From positions 1 to 8,400 of the forward strand of contig JAEWCJ010000465.1 of assembly GCA_023390695.1 (NCBI GenBank): a stretch of 8,400 nt of DNA, read 5' to 3'. The DNA comes from Pseudomonadota bacterium. Lineage in GTDB: Bacteria > Pseudomonadota > Alphaproteobacteria > Rhizobiales > Xanthobacteraceae. Shown piece by piece: positions 1-5,888 of this stretch. Under the pieces are notes generated by a model. That model saw only the letters and a list, made by a program, of their open reading frames with translations, did not search any database and was not told where the DNA came from. Positions within the stretch are counted from its first letter, which is position 1, and every line of letters begins with the position of its first letter. The position numbers and the translations under genes were made by a program.

Positions 1-20
1 ACCTTAAGCTGAGTCGTTTT

Positions 21-35
21 GTTCTGCAAATGTTC
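21..35 (+). promoter_or_regulatory. Putative LexA operator (SOS box) upstream of comM
   Basis: The sequence reads GTTC (21-24), seven bases, GTTC (32-35). This is an exact match to the direct-repeat LexA operator GTTC-N7-GTTC known from alphaproteobacteria. It lies 50 nt before the comM start codon and directly upstream of a plausible -35 element. The match is seen in the sequence; LexA binding is inferred. An eight-base fixed motif can occur by chance, but its position in the only promoter region of a DNA-processing gene supports it. Confidence 0.62.
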
Positions 36-64
36 TTGTTAGCGGTACGGGATTCCGCTAATCT
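36..64 (+). promoter_or_regulatory. Possible sigma-70-type promoter of comM
   Basis: TTGTTA (36-41) and TAATCT (59-64) are separated by exactly 17 nt. They are weak matches to the -35 and -10 consensus (4/6 and 3/6). The predicted transcript would start near 71 and leave a leader of about 15 nt containing the purine-rich stretch at 71-81 (GGAG at 78-81, 4 nt before the ATG). The putative LexA box abuts the -35 element, a position where a bound repressor could block polymerase. The call rests on spacing and position only. Confidence 0.35.
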
Positions 65-85
65 GCAACCAAGGGTGGGAGCCTC

Positions 86-1624
86 ATGGTTCAGCGGGTC
101 GCCACGGTTGCATTCGAGGGCATCGAAGCGCGCACCGTCGATGTGCAGGTGCAGGTCGCGCCCGGACTCCCCGCGTTCAACGTCGTCGGGCTGCCCGACA
201 AAGCGGTGTCGGAAGCGCGCGAGCGAGTGCGCTCGGCGCTGATCGCCTCCGGCCTCGCGCTGCCCGCCCGCCGCATCACCGTCAACATGGCGCCGGCCGA
301 CCTGCCCAAGGAGGGCAGCCATTATGACCTGCCGATCGCACTCGGCTTGATGGCCGCGATCGGCGCCATCCCGTCCGATGCCTTGTCCGGTTTCACGGTG
401 CTGGGCGAACTCGGCCTTGATGGCTCGATCGCTCCGGTCGCCGGCGTGCTGCCCGCCGCGATCGGCGCTAATGCCCGCGGTGACGGATTGATCTGCCCGG
501 CGGCCTGCGGCGCTGAAGCCGCTTGGGCGAGCCCGGAAATGGAAATCATCGCCGCATCCTCGCTGATCCAGCTCGCCAACCATTTCCGCGGCACGCAGGT
601 GCTGTCGCGGCCGCAGCCGAAAATCCGCGAAGTCGAAAATACGTTGCTCGATCTTGCCGACATCAAGGGACAGGAAAGCGCCAAGCGTGCGCTCGAAGTT
701 GCGGCCGCCGGCGGGCATAACCTGCTGATGGTCGGACCACCCGGCGCCGGCAAATCGATGCTGGCCGCGCGCCTGCCCTCGATCCTGCCGCCGCTCACGC
801 CTTCCGAATTGCTGGAAGTGTCGATGATCGCCTCGGTCGCCGGCGAGATTTCCGGCGGTGCACTGACCAACCAGCGGCCATTCCGGGCACCGCATCATTC
901 CGCCAGCATGCCGGCACTTGTCGGCGGCGGACTGCGTGCCAAACCCGGCGAGATTTCGCTCGCCCATCACGGCGTCCTGTTCCTCGACGAATTGCCCGAG
1001 TTCCAGGCTCAGGTGCTCGATTCCTTGCGGCAGCCGCTGGAAACCGGCGAGGTCGCGATCGCGCGTGCCAATCACCGCATCACCTATCCCGCACGCTTCA
1101 TGCTGGTGGCGGCGATGAATCCCTGCCGTTGCGGCCATGCCAGCGATCCCGGCTTTGCCTGCAAGCGGGGACCGAACACCCGCTGCATGGCGGACTATCG
1201 GGCAAAGTTGTCGGGCCCGCTGCTCGACCGCATCGACCTGCATATCGAAGTGCCCGCAGTGACCGCCGCCGATCTGATCCTCCCACCGCCCACGGAAGGC
1301 AGCACAGATGTCGCGGCACGGGTCGCACGCGCACGCGATCTGCAGGCGGAGCGCTACGCCGCGCTCGGCCTGCCGCACATCCGCACCAATGCACAGGCTA
1401 ACGGCCCGGTGCTGGAAGAGGCAGCGAAGCCGGACAAGAATGGTCTCGCGCTGCTGCGCGACGCGGCCGATGCCATGCGGCTGTCGGCGCGCGGCTATCA
1501 TCGGGTGCTGCGCGTGGCGCGCACGCTCGCCGACCTTGATGGAGCCGACACTGTCGGCCGCATCCATCTGGCGGAAGCCCTGTCCTATCGCGCGCTTGCC
1601 GACGACGTCCGCCGCGCCGCGTGA
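86..1624 (+). CDS. comM: YifB/ComM family Mg-chelatase-like AAA+ ATPase
   Basis: A 512-residue protein, the usual length for this family. ComM is a hexameric AAA+ helicase that promotes branch migration of incoming single-stranded DNA during natural transformation; it acts in the cytoplasm, and many non-competent bacteria also carry it. Residues about 20-142 form the N-terminal ChlI/Lon-protease-like domain. The AAA+ core spans about 190-395, with Walker A GPPGAGKS at 217-224, Walker B VLFLDELPEF at 297-306 (D301, E302), a sensor-1 asparagine at N345 and a likely arginine finger at R382 in SGPLLDRIDLHIEVP. Four cysteines (C347, C349, C359, C367) form the typical CRCG...C...C cluster, which may bind metal. 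Residues about 400-505 are the C-terminal Mg-chelatase-associated domain. The ATG at 86 follows a purine-rich GGGTGGGAG. No competence genes are adjacent. A putative LexA box lies upstream. It converges on the cupredoxin gene with 27 nt between them. Confidence 0.95.
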   Translation: MVQRVATVAFEGIEARTVDVQVQVAPGLPAFNVVGLPDKAVSEARERVRSALIASGLALPARRITVNMAPADLPKEGSHYDLPIALGLMAAIGAIPSDALSGFTVLGELGLDGSIAPVAGVLPAAIGANARGDGLICPAACGAEAAWASPEMEIIAASSLIQLANHFRGTQVLSRPQPKIREVENTLLDLADIKGQESAKRALEVAAAGGHNLLMVGPPGAGKSMLAARLPSILPPLTPSELLEVSMIASVAGEISGGALTNQRPFRAPHHSASMPALVGGGLRAKPGEISLAHHGVLFLDELPEFQAQVLDSLRQPLETGEVAIARANHRITYPARFMLVAAMNPCRCGHASDPGFACKRGPNTRCMADYRAKLSGPLLDRIDLHIEVPAVTAADLILPPPTEGSTDVAARVARARDLQAERYAALGLPHIRTNAQANGPVLEEAAKPDKNGLALLRDAADAMRLSARGYHRVLRVARTLADLDGADTVGRIHLAEALSYRALADDVRRAA

Positions 1625-1634
1625 TTTGCACGCG
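1618..1634. terminator. Possible short hairpin between convergent genes
   Basis: CGCGTG (1618-1623) and CACGCG (1629-1634) form a perfect 6-bp GC-rich stem with a 5-nt loop, overlapping the comM stop codon. On the + strand it is followed at short distance by a weak T-rich stretch (GGTTTCTC). It is the only obvious hairpin in the 27-nt gap between comM and the cupredoxin gene, so it could serve as a weak terminator. The lack of a proper T-tract keeps confidence low. Confidence 0.25.
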
Positions 1635-1651
1635 CGACGGTTTCTCATGCG

Positions 1652-1996
1652 TCACTGCGGCTCGACCACAATGCGGCCGGTCATGTTCGGATGCAGCCGG
1701 CAGAAATAATCGAAGCTGCCGGCCGTCTTCACCGTCATCCGAGTCTTGCTGCCCTTGGGCAACACGAAGTCCCAGGAGCCGTCGCGCGCCGTTGCCGTGT
1801 GTTCGAGAAAGTCGTCATTCGACCACTCGATCGTGTCGCCGACATGCACCTCGACCGCGGACGGCGTGAACGTCAGCTTTTTCATTCCGATCGGAACGAC
1901 ATTGGCGGCCACCAGCACGGCCGGAACCAGCAGACCTGCTGCGAAGGCCGCCAGCGCCTGCACCCAGACAGCCGCGAACACCCGCCGCCGCGTCAT
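1652..1996 (-). CDS. Exported small cupredoxin (type 1 copper protein)
   Basis: A 114-residue protein with a basic N-terminus (MTRRR) and a hydrophobic segment at about 7-31, either a signal peptide (possible cleavage after VAA, residues 29-31) or a membrane anchor. The rest is a single cupredoxin domain of the plastocyanin/amicyanin/pseudoazurin type. All four type 1 copper ligands are visible: H66 in DDFLEHTA, then C99, H102 and M105 in the YFCRLHPNM motif (C-x2-H-x2-M). It should bind one copper ion and act in periplasmic electron transfer or copper handling; the redox partner is unknown. Its ATG overlaps the DUF4142 stop codon (ATGA, 1993-1996), and AAGGA lies 9 nt upstream inside that gene, so the two are probably translationally coupled. 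Transcription probably starts at the ECF-type motif before the DUF4142 gene. The domain call is secure; the biological role is not. Confidence 0.9.
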   Translation of the reverse strand: MTRRRVFAAVWVQALAAFAAGLLVPAVLVAANVVPIGMKKLTFTPSAVEVHVGDTIEWSNDDFLEHTATARDGSWDFVLPKGSKTRMTVKTAGSFDYFCRLHPNMTGRIVVEPQ

Positions 1997-2517
1997 TTCA
2001 GGTCCTTTGCCAGGTGCTCGGCATGCTGCTGATGGCCCTGGAAGACCTTCAGGCCGGTCTGCAGAAGGTCTTTCAGTTCGGCATTGCTGGCCGACGGGAT
2101 CAGGACCGTCTGCAGCGCACCGTTCACGGTCTTGTGGTAGGCCACCTCGTTCTCCGCATAGGCCTTGTCGAATTGTGCGCCACTCAGCCTGGAGAGCTCG
2201 GTCTTCTTCTCGGCGGCCTGTTTCGCCAGCGATTTGCTGGTGTCGTTGTCCTGCGGTGTCACGTTGAGCTTCTTGAGCAGCGCCAGGGCCTTGTCGTTGA
2301 CGGCGGTATGGTCGCGCACCATGCTCTCGGCGAAGGTCCGCACCGCATTGTTCTTGCTCTTGTCCAACGCCAGCTTGGCGGCCTCGATGTCGATCTGCCC
2401 TGCGGTATAGGCGATATGCGCGATCTGCGGATCCGTGGGCTTTGCGTCTTGCGCGAGAGCGGGACTCGCCGCCAGCCAGCAGACCGTCGCCGCGACTGCG
2501 AATTTGACGACTGACAT
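1993..2517 (-). CDS. DUF4142 domain-containing periplasmic protein
   Basis: A 174-residue protein with a clear Sec signal peptide (residues 1-22, cleavage after ALA before QDAKP). The mature part is a helical DUF4142 domain, a ferritin-like family of unknown function that is common in proteobacterial envelopes. Visible family features are the QIDIEAAKLAL helix (about 41-51), MVRDHTAVND with H70, FDKAYAENEVAYHKTV with acidic residues and H128, and a C-terminal GHQQHAEHLA with H162, H165 and H168. The His/Glu pattern resembles a metal-binding four-helix bundle, but metal binding is inferred. A good ribosome site (AGGAGA, 6 nt before the ATG) supports the start. It lies downstream of the sigma gene, preceded by a motif also found ahead of that gene, and shares an ATGA overlap with the cupredoxin gene. 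The pairing suggests an envelope stress or redox function. Confidence 0.88.
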   Translation of the reverse strand: MSVVKFAVAATVCWLAASPALAQDAKPTDPQIAHIAYTAGQIDIEAAKLALDKSKNNAVRTFAESMVRDHTAVNDKALALLKKLNVTPQDNDTSKSLAKQAAEKKTELSRLSGAQFDKAYAENEVAYHKTVNGALQTVLIPSASNAELKDLLQTGLKVFQGHQQHAEHLAKDLK

Positions 2518-2572
2518 TTTTCTTCTCCTGACAACCGCCGGCTCATCGGGTTGCGAACCGGGACAGTCCTTG

Positions 2573-2598
2573 GATGTCGGGAAACCGCAAAGGTTCCC
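2573..2598 (-). promoter_or_regulatory. Putative ECF-sigma promoter of the DUF4142-cupredoxin operon
   Basis: Read on the - strand, GGGAACCTTT (2598-2589) is followed after nine bases by CGACATC (2579-2573). The GGAAC core matches the usual ECF -35 element, and the CATC lies 16 nt after it, a normal ECF spacing. The same two blocks with the same nine-base gap lie ahead of the sigma gene at 3348-3373. The last base is 55 nt from the DUF4142 start codon. The -35 block also forms the right arm (+ strand) of an imperfect inverted repeat (2578-2599) just after the sigma gene stop. Confidence 0.6.
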
Positions 2599-2609
2599 GG
2601 CATCGCGGG

Positions 2610-3290
2610 TCAGGAGACGCGCAATCGCCGCAGCACGCCGTCGGTAATGCGTTCGCAGCGCAGGCCGCCGAAGGGATACAGGTCCGTGAGTCCGGGCGCG
2701 AGATGCCGGTCAAGCGCATCATGAAGCAGCTTTCGTGCGCGGTGCAGGCGCGTCTTCACCGTTTGCGGCTTGATGCCAAGCACAATCGCGGTGTCCTCGA
2801 TGCTCAAGCCTTCAACGACGCGGGAGATCAGTACCGAACGAAAATCCTGCGGCAGATCGTCGATCGCGTTTTCGAGAAGCTTCTGGACCTCGCGTTGCGC
2901 CATGGTGCGTTCCGGATCGGTGGCGATTGCAGGAAATGGAATGATGTCGGCCTGCGCCGGGCTGTCCAGCACCGTCAGTTCCGCTGTCGGCCGCCGACGG
3001 CGCAGCCGCCCCAGCGCCTCGTTATAGGCGATGCGCGAAACCCAGGTGCCGAAGCTGGAATCTCCGCGAAATTCCTCCAGTCTGGTGAAGGCACGGACAT
3101 ACGCCTCCTGCACCACGTCCTCCGCTTCGGCGTCGTCGCGCAGAACACCACGCGCAATGCGGAATAGACGCCTGTTATAGCGCTGCATCAGGGCGCGGAT
3201 CGCCGCTTCGTCCCGGACGCGGGCACGCTGGGTCAATTCCAGATCGGCAGGAAGCCGCGGATCGTAACGTTCGGCTGGCTGGACCGGCAT
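2610..3290 (-). CDS. ECF (extracytoplasmic function) RNA polymerase sigma factor
   Basis: A 226-residue group 4 sigma factor with only the sigma2 and sigma4 regions. Sigma2 covers about 27-100, including DAEAEDVVQEAYVRAF (53-68) and the -10 recognition part FRGDSSFGTWVSRIAYNEAL (74-93). A linker of about 40 residues follows, then sigma4 at about 140-192 with the helix-turn-helix GLSIEDTAIVLGIKPQTVKTRLHRAR. Beyond sigma4 is a tail of about 34 residues (193-226) with YPFGGLRCERITDGVLRRL, including the protein's only cysteine (C212); many ECF proteins end soon after sigma4. No anti-sigma gene lies beside it, so its control is not evident from the context. The next genes on the same strand are DUF4142 and cupredoxin, and the same promoter-like motif precedes both this gene and that pair, pointing to autoregulation and a small local regulon. 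The ATG at 3290 has a weak GGAAAA ribosome site. The specific ECF group is not assigned. Confidence 0.93.
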   Translation of the reverse strand: MPVQPAERYDPRLPADLELTQRARVRDEAAIRALMQRYNRRLFRIARGVLRDDAEAEDVVQEAYVRAFTRLEEFRGDSSFGTWVSRIAYNEALGRLRRRRPTAELTVLDSPAQADIIPFPAIATDPERTMAQREVQKLLENAIDDLPQDFRSVLISRVVEGLSIEDTAIVLGIKPQTVKTRLHRARKLLHDALDRHLAPGLTDLYPFGGLRCERITDGVLRRLRVS

Positions 3291-3347
3291 GCGTTTTCCA
3301 TTCGTGGATTCACTGCCGCACCGGCTCCAAGGCCGGATCGCACCATA

Positions 3348-3373
3348 GATGCCGCTGAGGTCGAAAGGTTCCC
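3348..3373 (-). promoter_or_regulatory. Putative autoregulated ECF promoter of the sigma gene
   Basis: On the - strand, GGGAACCTTT (3373-3364), nine bases, then CGGCATC (3354-3348). The conserved blocks and gap match the copy at 2573-2598, and the distance to the start codon is nearly the same (57 versus 55 nt). This is the pattern expected when an ECF factor transcribes its own gene and a target operon. The predicted leader contains a 5-bp stem, CCGGC (3321-3325) with GCCGG (3332-3336) and a 6-nt loop, of unknown significance. Confidence 0.6.
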
Positions 3374-3505
3374 GCTTGCCCTGCTGTCAGCGTCGCGGCT
3401 TCGCCGGCAGTTTAGGCCTTGTTAACCCCTTTCCACAACGGAGCACCTCCCCCGCCGCATTTGAAGGAAATAGCAAGCACCTTTTGCCACGTTGCTCGCT
3501 TGAAG

Positions 3506-5776
3506 ATGACGGACGGCGACCGCCTCAAGGCGGCGACCGGCCGCGCAACAGGGCAACAGGCGCCGATGATACCGGTTCATGCTCCCGCGTCGCGGGGTCA
3601 ATGGCACGCGCATGCGCTGCGTCGCGCGCGTCCATCCATTCCGCTGATCGGAGGCATCGCTGTCTCTCTCGGAGTGCTGATCTATGCGCTGCTAACACAG
3701 CGCGACGGCGGCGCCACGCTGTATGCTTTCATCATTCCTGCTATGCTTGCGCTCGCCGGCATTGCCGTTGCCGGACTTGTCTATCGCATCCACGCATTGA
3801 GGGCAGAGGTTCAGGCGCTGGAACACCGCGTCGACGACTTGTCCACCCGGAACTGGGAGATGCGCGAGGCGGAAGAGCAAGCGCGCGGCTTTCTGGAGGC
3901 ACAGGGCGATCTCATCGTGCGGCGGACGCGCGACGGCACCATCACCTATGTCAACGATGCCTATTGCGCCCTGACGGGCCGGCATGCCGATGCGCTTGTC
4001 GGCACAAGCAGCATCCCGGACATTCTCGAGCAGGGCGACACCGCCTTGCTGCCCGACGGCAGCCGCGTGCACGACCAGAAGATCGCCGGCAAGGACGGAC
4101 CGCGCTGGATCGCCTGGCGCGATGTCGCGGTGCGGACCGGCCAGGGCGCCAGCGAAATCCAGAGCGTCGGCCGCGATGTCACCGACCGCGTCACCGCCGA
4201 ACAGGCGCTGGCGGATGCACGCGACCAGGCGGAAGGCGCCAGCCGCGCCAAGTCGCGCTTTCTGGCGATGGTCAGCCATGAAGTCCGCACGCCGCTCAAC
4301 GGCATTCTCGGCATGGCCGACCTCCTGCTCGACACCGCGCTGACGCCCGAGCAGACCACCTATGCCAAGGCGGTGAAAACCTCCGGCGATACGCTGCTGT
4401 CGCTGATCGAGGAAATCCTCGATTTCTCCAAGATCGAATCCGGCCGCCTCGATATCGAGGCCCGCCCCTTCGCGCTCGGCGCCATGATCGAAGACACGGT
4501 GGAATTGCTGGCGCCGCGTGCGCAGACGAAAGGCATCGAGATCGCCTCCTATGTCGACGAGCGTCTTCCCGAACGCATCGTCGGCGACGGCACGCGGTTG
4601 CGGCAGGTGCTGATCAATCTCGCGGGCAACGCCATCAAGTTCACCGCGACCGGCGGCGTCGCCATCGTGGTCGAACCGGGAATCTGGCCCGGCGACATCA
4701 ACTTCAAGGTGCGCGACACCGGCATCGGCATCGCGCTGGAAGAGCAATCCCGCATTTTCCGGGAATTCGAGCAGGGCGAAGCGGGCAGCGCGAACAATGC
4801 CGGCGGCACAGGCCTTGGGCTTGCGATCTCGCAACAGATCGTCGAACGCATGGGCGGCAGGATCACCGTCGAGAGCAAGCCTGGCGCCGGCGCGTTGTTC
4901 GAGTTCACGGTCAATCTCTCGGCCGCCGACGAAAACACGCCCACATTCGTCGCGCCGGATCTGAATGGCGAAGCCGTCTTGATCGTCGCCCCCGCGGCGA
5001 TCGAGGCAACGCTGCTGGCGCGGCGCCTGACGCGCTGGGGCGCCGCCGCAACCGTCGTTCCCAACGAGGCTGCCGCCGCCGCGCTGTTGCCGGAACGTCA
5101 CTGGCACACTTTGCTTGCCGACCATGCGCTCGGCCGCGAGGCGCTGGAGCGGCTGCTGCAGATCTCCGCTTCCGTCGAGCGGCGGCTCGTATTGATGACA
5201 CCGGCGGCGCGCAGCGAACTCGACTCATTGAAGCAGGCCGGTTTCACCGGCTATCTGGTCAAGCCGGTGCGCGCCGTCTCGCTCGCCGCCCGGTTGCAGG
5301 CCAATGCCGACGGCTTCGCCCGCGCCGCCGACGTCCCGGTTCGCGCCTCGATTTCCGACGCCGCCCAGCATGGCCTGTCGATCCTCGTCGCCGAGGACAA
5401 CGAGATCAACGCCTTGCTGACGCGCTCGCTGCTCACCAAGCTGCGCCATCGGCCGGCGCTGACGACGAACGGCGCGGAAACACTGGCGAGCTATCTGGCG
5501 GCGCGCGCCGCCGGCACGCCGCACGATCTGATCCTGATGGATGTGCGCATGACCGGCATGGACGGTCTCGAAGCGGCGCGCCGCATCCGCGCCGCCGAGG
5601 CCGCCAATGGCTGGCCGCGCACGCCGATCATCGCGCTCACCGCCAACGCCTTGCCCGAGCATCGCGAGGCCTGTCTCGAAGCCGGCATGGACGGCTTCCT
5701 CACCAAGCCGCTGGACCGCGAAAAACTGGAATCGGCGCTCGCCTATTTTACCGCCGCTTCCCCGATCGCGGCCTGA
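3506..5776 (+). CDS. Membrane-bound PAS hybrid sensor histidine kinase with two receiver domains
   Basis: A 756-residue protein from this ATG. Two close transmembrane helices (about 45-64 and 72-93) are joined by only about 7 residues, so there is almost no periplasmic sensor. A predicted coiled coil (about 95-128) leads to a PAS domain (about 126-229) ending in GRDVTDR. The HisKA H-box [17 protein letters not shown] has phospho-acceptor H258. The HATPase_c domain shows the N-box with N375, the G1 motif DTGIGI (404-409), FREFEQG, and the G2 motif GGTGLGLAI (433-441). Receiver 1 (about 489-600) keeps an aspartate (D539) and lysine (K586) at the expected places but lacks the acidic pair, so it is probably inactive. 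Receiver 2 (about 623-745) is complete: E630, D631, phospho-acceptor D679, T712, K734. No HPt domain or partner regulator is adjacent. The start is uncertain: the frame is open from a TTG at 3419, and an ATG at 3566 would still keep both membrane helices. No candidate has a strong ribosome site. The signal is unknown. Confidence 0.9.
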   Translation: MTDGDRLKAATGRATGQQAPMIPVHAPASRGQWHAHALRRARPSIPLIGGIAVSLGVLIYALLTQRDGGATLYAFIIPAMLALAGIAVAGLVYRIHALRAEVQALEHRVDDLSTRNWEMREAEEQARGFLEAQGDLIVRRTRDGTITYVNDAYCALTGRHADALVGTSSIPDILEQGDTALLPDGSRVHDQKIAGKDGPRWIAWRDVAVRTGQGASEIQSVGRDVTDRVTAEQALADARDQAEGASRAKSRFLAMVSHEVRTPLNGILGMADLLLDTALTPEQTTYAKAVKTSGDTLLSLIEEILDFSKIESGRLDIEARPFALGAMIEDTVELLAPRAQTKGIEIASYVDERLPERIVGDGTRLRQVLINLAGNAIKFTATGGVAIVVEPGIWPGDINFKVRDTGIGIALEEQSRIFREFEQGEAGSANNAGGTGLGLAISQQIVERMGGRITVESKPGAGALFEFTVNLSAADENTPTFVAPDLNGEAVLIVAPAAIEATLLARRLTRWGAAATVVPNEAAAAALLPERHWHTLLADHALGREALERLLQISASVERRLVLMTPAARSELDSLKQAGFTGYLVKPVRAVSLAARLQANADGFARAADVPVRASISDAAQHGLSILVAEDNEINALLTRSLLTKLRHRPALTTNGAETLASYLAARAAGTPHDLILMDVRMTGMDGLEAARRIRAAEAANGWPRTPIIALTANALPEHREACLEAGMDGFLTKPLDREKLESALAYFTAASPIAA

Positions 5777-5787
5777 CGAACCATCTC

Positions 5788-5805
5788 CTGTCATAAAACG
5801 GTGGC
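5788..5805 (+). promoter_or_regulatory. Candidate (partial) Pho box upstream of the olsB-like gene
   Basis: The first half, CTGTCAT (5788-5794), is a perfect PhoB half-site. It is followed by the AT spacer AAAA and then CGGTGGC, which fits the second half-site at only 3 of 7 positions. Overall about 14 of 18 positions agree with the Pho-box consensus. It lies in the spacer before an olsB-like gene, and ornithine lipid synthesis is known to be induced by phosphate starvation through PhoB in Sinorhizobium. The weak second half makes this a suggestion only. Confidence 0.35.
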
Positions 5806-5840
5806 CGATTGCGGCTTTACAGCAGTCAGGCCCCCGTTCC

Positions 5841-5855
5841 GATTCGCACCGAATC
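5841..5855. repeat. Short inverted repeat with two GANTC sites
   Basis: GATTCG (5841-5846), CAC, CGAATC (5850-5855): a perfect 6-bp inverted repeat with a 3-nt loop in the spacer before the olsB-like gene. No T-tract follows, so a terminator for the kinase gene is unlikely. Each arm carries a GANTC sequence, the target of the alphaproteobacterial methyltransferase CcrM. It could be an operator or a weak RNA hairpin in the olsB leader. Confidence 0.4.
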
Positions 5856-5877
5856 CGGCTACCACAAGCGGCGGGCC

Positions 5878-5882
5878 GGAGG
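5878..5882 (+). promoter_or_regulatory. Ribosome binding site deciding the olsB-like start
   Basis: A GGAGG lies 3 nt before an ATG at 5886 and 6 nt before the in-frame ATG at 5889. The normal spacing favours 5889 by a single residue. This strong site also rules out the much longer open frame running upstream to 5607, which would overlap the kinase gene. Confidence 0.75.
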
Positions 5883-5888
5883 TGCATG

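Noticed and set aside
3692..5125. Long - strand open frame (477 codons) opposite the histidine kinase
   Set aside because: The opposite strand encodes clear kinase motifs throughout; the antisense product has no recognisable domain. Long antisense frames are expected in GC-rich coding DNA.
5777..5885. Rho-independent terminator after the kinase gene
   Set aside because: The only hairpin (5841-5855) has a short stem and no following T-tract.
5607..5888. Extended N-terminus for the olsB-like protein reaching back to 5607
   Set aside because: It would overlap the conserved second receiver of the kinase in another frame; the strong GGAGG at 5878-5882 and the family length support the start at 5889.
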